Positions 61,029 through 64,000 of a stretch of DNA of 64,000 nt are shown here, piece by piece. Within the stretch, counting starts at the first letter, position 1. Every line of letters begins with the position of its first letter. The position numbers and the translations under genes are program-made. Origin of the DNA: Proteobacteria bacterium SG_bin9 (GTDB taxonomy: Bacteria > Pseudomonadota > Alphaproteobacteria > Rhizobiales > Xanthobacteraceae); NCBI GenBank assembly GCA_002083525.1, contig LWDM01000023.1:3693-67692 (forward strand). The letters run 5' to 3'. The notes under the pieces are model-generated. The model was not told the origin of the DNA. It did not search any database and saw only the letters and a program-made list of their open reading frames with translations.

Positions 61029-61508
61029 ATGATTGGTATCTTGCGCTATTTCGCAATCCTGATCGGAATCGTAGTGCTCTGCATGACAGGACTCGTCGTG
61101 TACACCTCGATTTGGGATTCAGAAGAAACGGAAATCTGGAAAGGCTTGGAAGCGATGAGCCAACCGACTCCCGACCCACGCCCTTTCGCAAGCCACGACA
61201 TCATTTGCGTCGCCTACAACACGAGCGAACTTCTTCGAGAGAGAAACAGACTTGGGCGCAGCGATGTATATTTTCCCTGCTTGGGCAGCGATAGCAATGA
61301 CATGATGTTTCTGACGGTGAAGAACGGAAATGCATCCTGTAAGCAAACGGACAAGTTTCGCTTCATACCTGCCGAAGGCAGTCACCCATGTACCCGAATC
61401 GAAAACTTGGTGGTGCGAAAGAAAACGTACTCCGGCGATCCATGGGCACGTCATTGGGGAATAACCCGCTCCGGAACGACATACTTTGAAATTGGGAAGC
61501 AGCCGTGA
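61029..61508 (+). CDS. Hypothetical membrane-anchored protein, AT-rich
   Basis: A 159-residue protein with one N-terminal membrane helix (ILRYFAILIGIVVLCMTGLVV) and a soluble part with four Cys (IICVAY, FPCLG, ASCKQT, HPCTR), possibly two disulfides. Codon use and GC are lower than in neighbouring genes, suggesting recent acquisition. I do not recognise a family. An upstream TTG at 60990 is possible but less likely than ATG 61029. Confidence 0.6.
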   Translation: MIGILRYFAILIGIVVLCMTGLVVYTSIWDSEETEIWKGLEAMSQPTPDPRPFASHDIICVAYNTSELLRERNRLGRSDVYFPCLGSDSNDMMFLTVKNGNASCKQTDKFRFIPAEGSHPCTRIENLVVRKKTYSGDPWARHWGITRSGTTYFEIGKQP

Positions 61509-61636
61509 TCCGCCGCGATTGACCCATTTGCCCAAACGCACGGCAGGGCGGGAGCCGAGCCGCCCCACGCCGGAACATGCCCGTTCCGTCCTTAGAGCCG
61601 TTCTCAGGTCGGGCGATTGATGCTAATGCTTGGATC

Positions 61637-63733
61637 ATGAACCAGCGCCCGAACATCCGCATCGGCCACTCCACCTGCCCGCACGATTGCCCCTCCGCCT
61701 GCGCGCTCGATATCGACATCATCGATAATACGACCATCGGCCGCGTGCGCGGCTCGAAGCAGCAGACCTACACCGCCGGTGTCGTCTGCGCGAAGGTCGC
61801 GCGCTACGCCGAGCGCATTCATCATCCCGACCGGCTGATGGTGCCGCTGAAGCGCACCGGCCCGAAGGGCTCCGGCCAGTTCAAGCAGATCACCTGGGAC
61901 GAAGCGCTCGACGAGATCGCCGAGCGCTTCAACGCCGCCGAGCGCGAGTTCGGCGCGGAGTCTGTGTGGCCCTACTATTACGCCGGCACCATGGGTCTGG
62001 TGATGCGCTTCAGCGTCAACCGGCTGGCGCACGCGAAAAAGTATTCGCGCTTCTACAGCACCATCTGCGCGACCATCGCGCGCGCCGGCTTCGCTGCCGG
62101 CACCGGCAAGGTCGCGGGTGTCGATCCGCGAGAGATGGCGAAATCCGATCTCGTCGTGATCTGGGGCACCAATCCCGTCTCGACACAGGTCAACGTGATG
62201 ACCCACGCGACGCGCGCGCGCAAGGAACGCGGCGCCAAGATCGCCGTGGTCGACATCTACGAAAACGACACGATGAAGCAGGCGGACATCAAGATCGTCG
62301 TCCGCCCCGGCACCGACGGCGCGTTTGCAGCCGGCGTGATGCACGTGCTGTTCCGCGACGGTTATGCCGACCGCGCGTACATGGCGAAATACACCGACTG
62401 TCCGGACGAACTCGAGGCGCATCTGAAGACACGCACGCCGGAATGGGCCTCCGCAATCTGCGGCGTGCCGGTTTCGGAGATCGAAGCCTTCGCGCATGCG
62501 GTCGGCACGACGCCGCGCTCGTTCTTCCGTCTCGGCTACGGCTTCACCCGCAGCCGCAACGGCGCGGCGCAGATGCACGCCGCGCTCTGCGTTCCTGCGG
62601 TGACCGGCGCCTGGCAGTACGAAGGCGGCGGCGCCTTCTTCAACAATGCCGGCATCTGGGGCTTCAACCACACGCTGATCGAAACGCTCGACGAAGTGGA
62701 CAAGAGCACCCGTCAGCTCGATCAGTCGACGATCGGCCGCATTCTCACCGGTGACGTCGAGGCGTTGCAGAACGGCCCGCCGGTGAAGGCCATGATCATC
62801 CAGAACACCAATCCGGTGAACGTCGCGCCGGAGCAAGAACTCGTGCGCAAGGGCTTCGCGCGCGAGGACCTGTTCGTCGCCGTGCACGAGCAGTTCATGA
62901 CCGAGACGGCGATGATGGCCGACATCGTGTTGCCGGCCACCATGTTCATGGAGCACGACGATCTCTATTACGGCGGCGGCCACCAGCACATTTCAGTCGG
63001 GGCGAAGCTGATCGAGCCGCCGGGCGAATGCCGTTCGAACCAGGCGCTGATGAAGGGCCTCGCCGATCGTCTCGGCATCACGCACCCCACATTCCACATG
63101 AGCGACCGCGAGATGATTGACGCGACGCTCAAGCTCAGCGGCCACGGCGACATCGAGACGCTGGAAGCCGACCTCTGGCGCGACATCCAGCCGGATTTCC
63201 GCAAGTCACACTATCTCGACGGCTTCGCGCACAAGGACGGCAAGTTTCACTTCAAGGCCGACTGGGCGCAGGTGCCGGCGTCCAACAGCCTCAACCTCGG
63301 GCCGATCGGCGACATACCATCGCTGCCGGATCATTGGGCGGTGATCGAGAATGCCGACGCGGAGCATCCGTTCCGCCTCGCCACCAGCCCGTCGCGCAGC
63401 TTCCTCAACTCATCGTTTGCGGAAACCCCGTCATCGCTCGCGCGCGAAGGTGCGCCATCGGTGATGATGCATCCGGCTGACGCGACGAAGCTCGATGTCG
63501 CCGACGGCGACGTCGTTCTGCTCGGCAACCGGCGCGGCGAGACCAAGCTGACCGTGCGAATCTTCGACGGCGTGCGCCACGGCGTTCTGATCGCCGAGTC
63601 GATTCATCCGAACAAGAATCACGCCGGCGGTCGCGGCATCAACACCCTCACCGGCTCGGAGCAAGTGGCTCCGCATGGCGGCGCGCCGTTCCACGACAAT
63701 AAGGTGTGGGTGAAGAAGATCGCGTCGGCGTAG
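61637..63733 (+). CDS. Molybdopterin-dependent oxidoreductase (MopB family)
   Basis: A 698-residue enzyme of the DMSO-reductase superfamily. A [4Fe-4S] site (Cys14, Cys18, Cys22, Cys51 in STCPHDCPSAC and GVVCAKV) is followed by domains II-IV; the molybdopterin region includes VIWGTNPVSTQVN and the C-terminal SIHPNKNHAGGRGINTL. No Tat signal, so it is cytosolic. It resembles orphan formate-dehydrogenase-like or thiosulfate/phenylacetyl-type members; the reaction is not assignable. ATG 61637 gives the usual N terminus close to the cluster; the longer frame to 61577 is rejected. No partner subunit genes are adjacent. Confidence 0.9.
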   Translation: MNQRPNIRIGHSTCPHDCPSACALDIDIIDNTTIGRVRGSKQQTYTAGVVCAKVARYAERIHHPDRLMVPLKRTGPKGSGQFKQITWDEALDEIAERFNAAEREFGAESVWPYYYAGTMGLVMRFSVNRLAHAKKYSRFYSTICATIARAGFAAGTGKVAGVDPREMAKSDLVVIWGTNPVSTQVNVMTHATRARKERGAKIAVVDIYENDTMKQADIKIVVRPGTDGAFAAGVMHVLFRDGYADRAYMAKYTDCPDELEAHLKTRTPEWASAICGVPVSEIEAFAHAVGTTPRSFFRLGYGFTRSRNGAAQMHAALCVPAVTGAWQYEGGGAFFNNAGIWGFNHTLIETLDEVDKSTRQLDQSTIGRILTGDVEALQNGPPVKAMIIQNTNPVNVAPEQELVRKGFAREDLFVAVHEQFMTETAMMADIVLPATMFMEHDDLYYGGGHQHISVGAKLIEPPGECRSNQALMKGLADRLGITHPTFHMSDREMIDATLKLSGHGDIETLEADLWRDIQPDFRKSHYLDGFAHKDGKFHFKADWAQVPASNSLNLGPIGDIPSLPDHWAVIENADAEHPFRLATSPSRSFLNSSFAETPSSLAREGAPSVMMHPADATKLDVADGDVVLLGNRRGETKLTVRIFDGVRHGVLIAESIHPNKNHAGGRGINTLTGSEQVAPHGGAPFHDNKVWVKKIASA

Positions 63734-63734
63734 T

Positions 63735-64000
63735 TTAGGCGAACAGCGACGAGTGAATCGTTGTCGCGCCGATCGCGATCGTAACGATTCCGACCAGCGC
63801 CTGCAGCGACTGATTGGCCCGCGTCAGCCATTGCGCGGTCGCCGCGAGCGGCACCGCGATGATCGCCGACAGCGCGCCCATGCCGAGCATCGACCCGACG
63901 CCGAACAGCAGCACGTAGAGTAATCCGGTCGCGGGGTTCGCCACCTGCGACGCCGCAAGCACGACCAGCGCTGCCGATCCGGCCATGCCGTGCATCACTC
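63735..64000 (-). CDS. Polytopic membrane protein (UreH/nickel-transporter-like), 5' end cut by the window edge
   Basis: Only the C-terminal 88 residues are visible. They contain HGMAGSAAL, two or three hydrophobic helices (LLYVLLFGVGSMLGMGAL, LQALVGIVTIAIGATTI) and a TAA stop at 63735-63737. The HGMAGSAAL motif is typical of urease-accessory UreH-like and related metal-export or sulfite-export membrane proteins. The start lies beyond 64000. It is convergent with the molybdopterin enzyme, one base apart. Confidence 0.7.
   Translation of the reverse strand, partial: VMHGMAGSAALVVLAASQVANPATGLLYVLLFGVGSMLGMGALSAIIAVPLAATAQWLTRANQSLQALVGIVTIAIGATTIHSSLFA

Overview
The window is about 64 kb of GC-rich, gene-dense chromosome (roughly 60-65 % GC by eye). 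It looks like an alphaproteobacterium of the order Hyphomicrobiales, near Bradyrhizobium, Rhodopseudomonas or Xanthobacteraceae. That placement is inference from the wealth of solute-binding transporters, Tat-exported periplasmic enzymes and several families of interspersed palindromic repeats typical of such genomes. I saw no rRNA, tRNA, phage, insertion sequence or CRISPR array.

Layout. 1-6860: an edge-truncated unknown gene, an orphan tripartite tricarboxylate (Bug-type) binding protein, a CorC/HlyC-type membrane protein, an alpha/beta hydrolase, a DUF899 protein, a small secreted protein and a Tat-exported PhoD phosphatase. 7100-26300 is a transport block: a first branched-chain-amino-acid-type ABC set (two binding proteins, LivFGMH), a DUF1445 gene with a divergent LysR regulator, an AraC regulator, a TRAP transporter (DctPQM), and a second Liv operon that also contains an acyl-CoA synthetase. 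26876-31683: a two-subunit molybdenum hydroxylase without an FAD subunit, and a Baeyer-Villiger-type flavoprotein. 31692-40015: a peptide-ligase/transglutaminase cluster (large DUF2126 transglutaminase, circularly permuted ATP-grasp fused to alpha-E, small transglutaminase, divergent zinc peptidase). 40018-42338: an NTF2-like protein, an exported metallopeptidase and a creatininase-family protein. 42461-49268: a metal/thiol block. 49506-64000: oligopeptidase B, an RND efflux pump, a second Baeyer-Villiger-type flavoprotein, several small exported proteins, a repeat-rich gap, a molybdopterin oxidoreductase and an edge-truncated membrane protein.

The most interesting region is 42461-45565. A DUF692 multinuclear non-heme iron oxidase (MNIO) and its DUF2063 partner lie downstream of three tandem 85-residue secreted peptides. 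All three peptides have six cysteines at identical spacing, built from repeated ACKG units, and each gene has its own terminator. This is the organisation of bufferin-type RiPP metallophores, here with three paralogous precursors. The same strand continues upstream into an exported WCHWC thioredoxin-fold protein, a DoxX protein and a CcdA thiol transporter. I infer a periplasmic metal-buffering and thiol-redox unit.

A second unusual signal is a pair of 164-166 bp composite elements (9902-10067 and 35098-35261). Each is made of two opposed hairpins with a one-sided three-base bulge. Each sits exactly between the stop codon of one operon gene and the start of the next, and has donated stop codons or start signals to the genes it touches. 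The hairpin sequences differ between copies while self-complementarity is kept.
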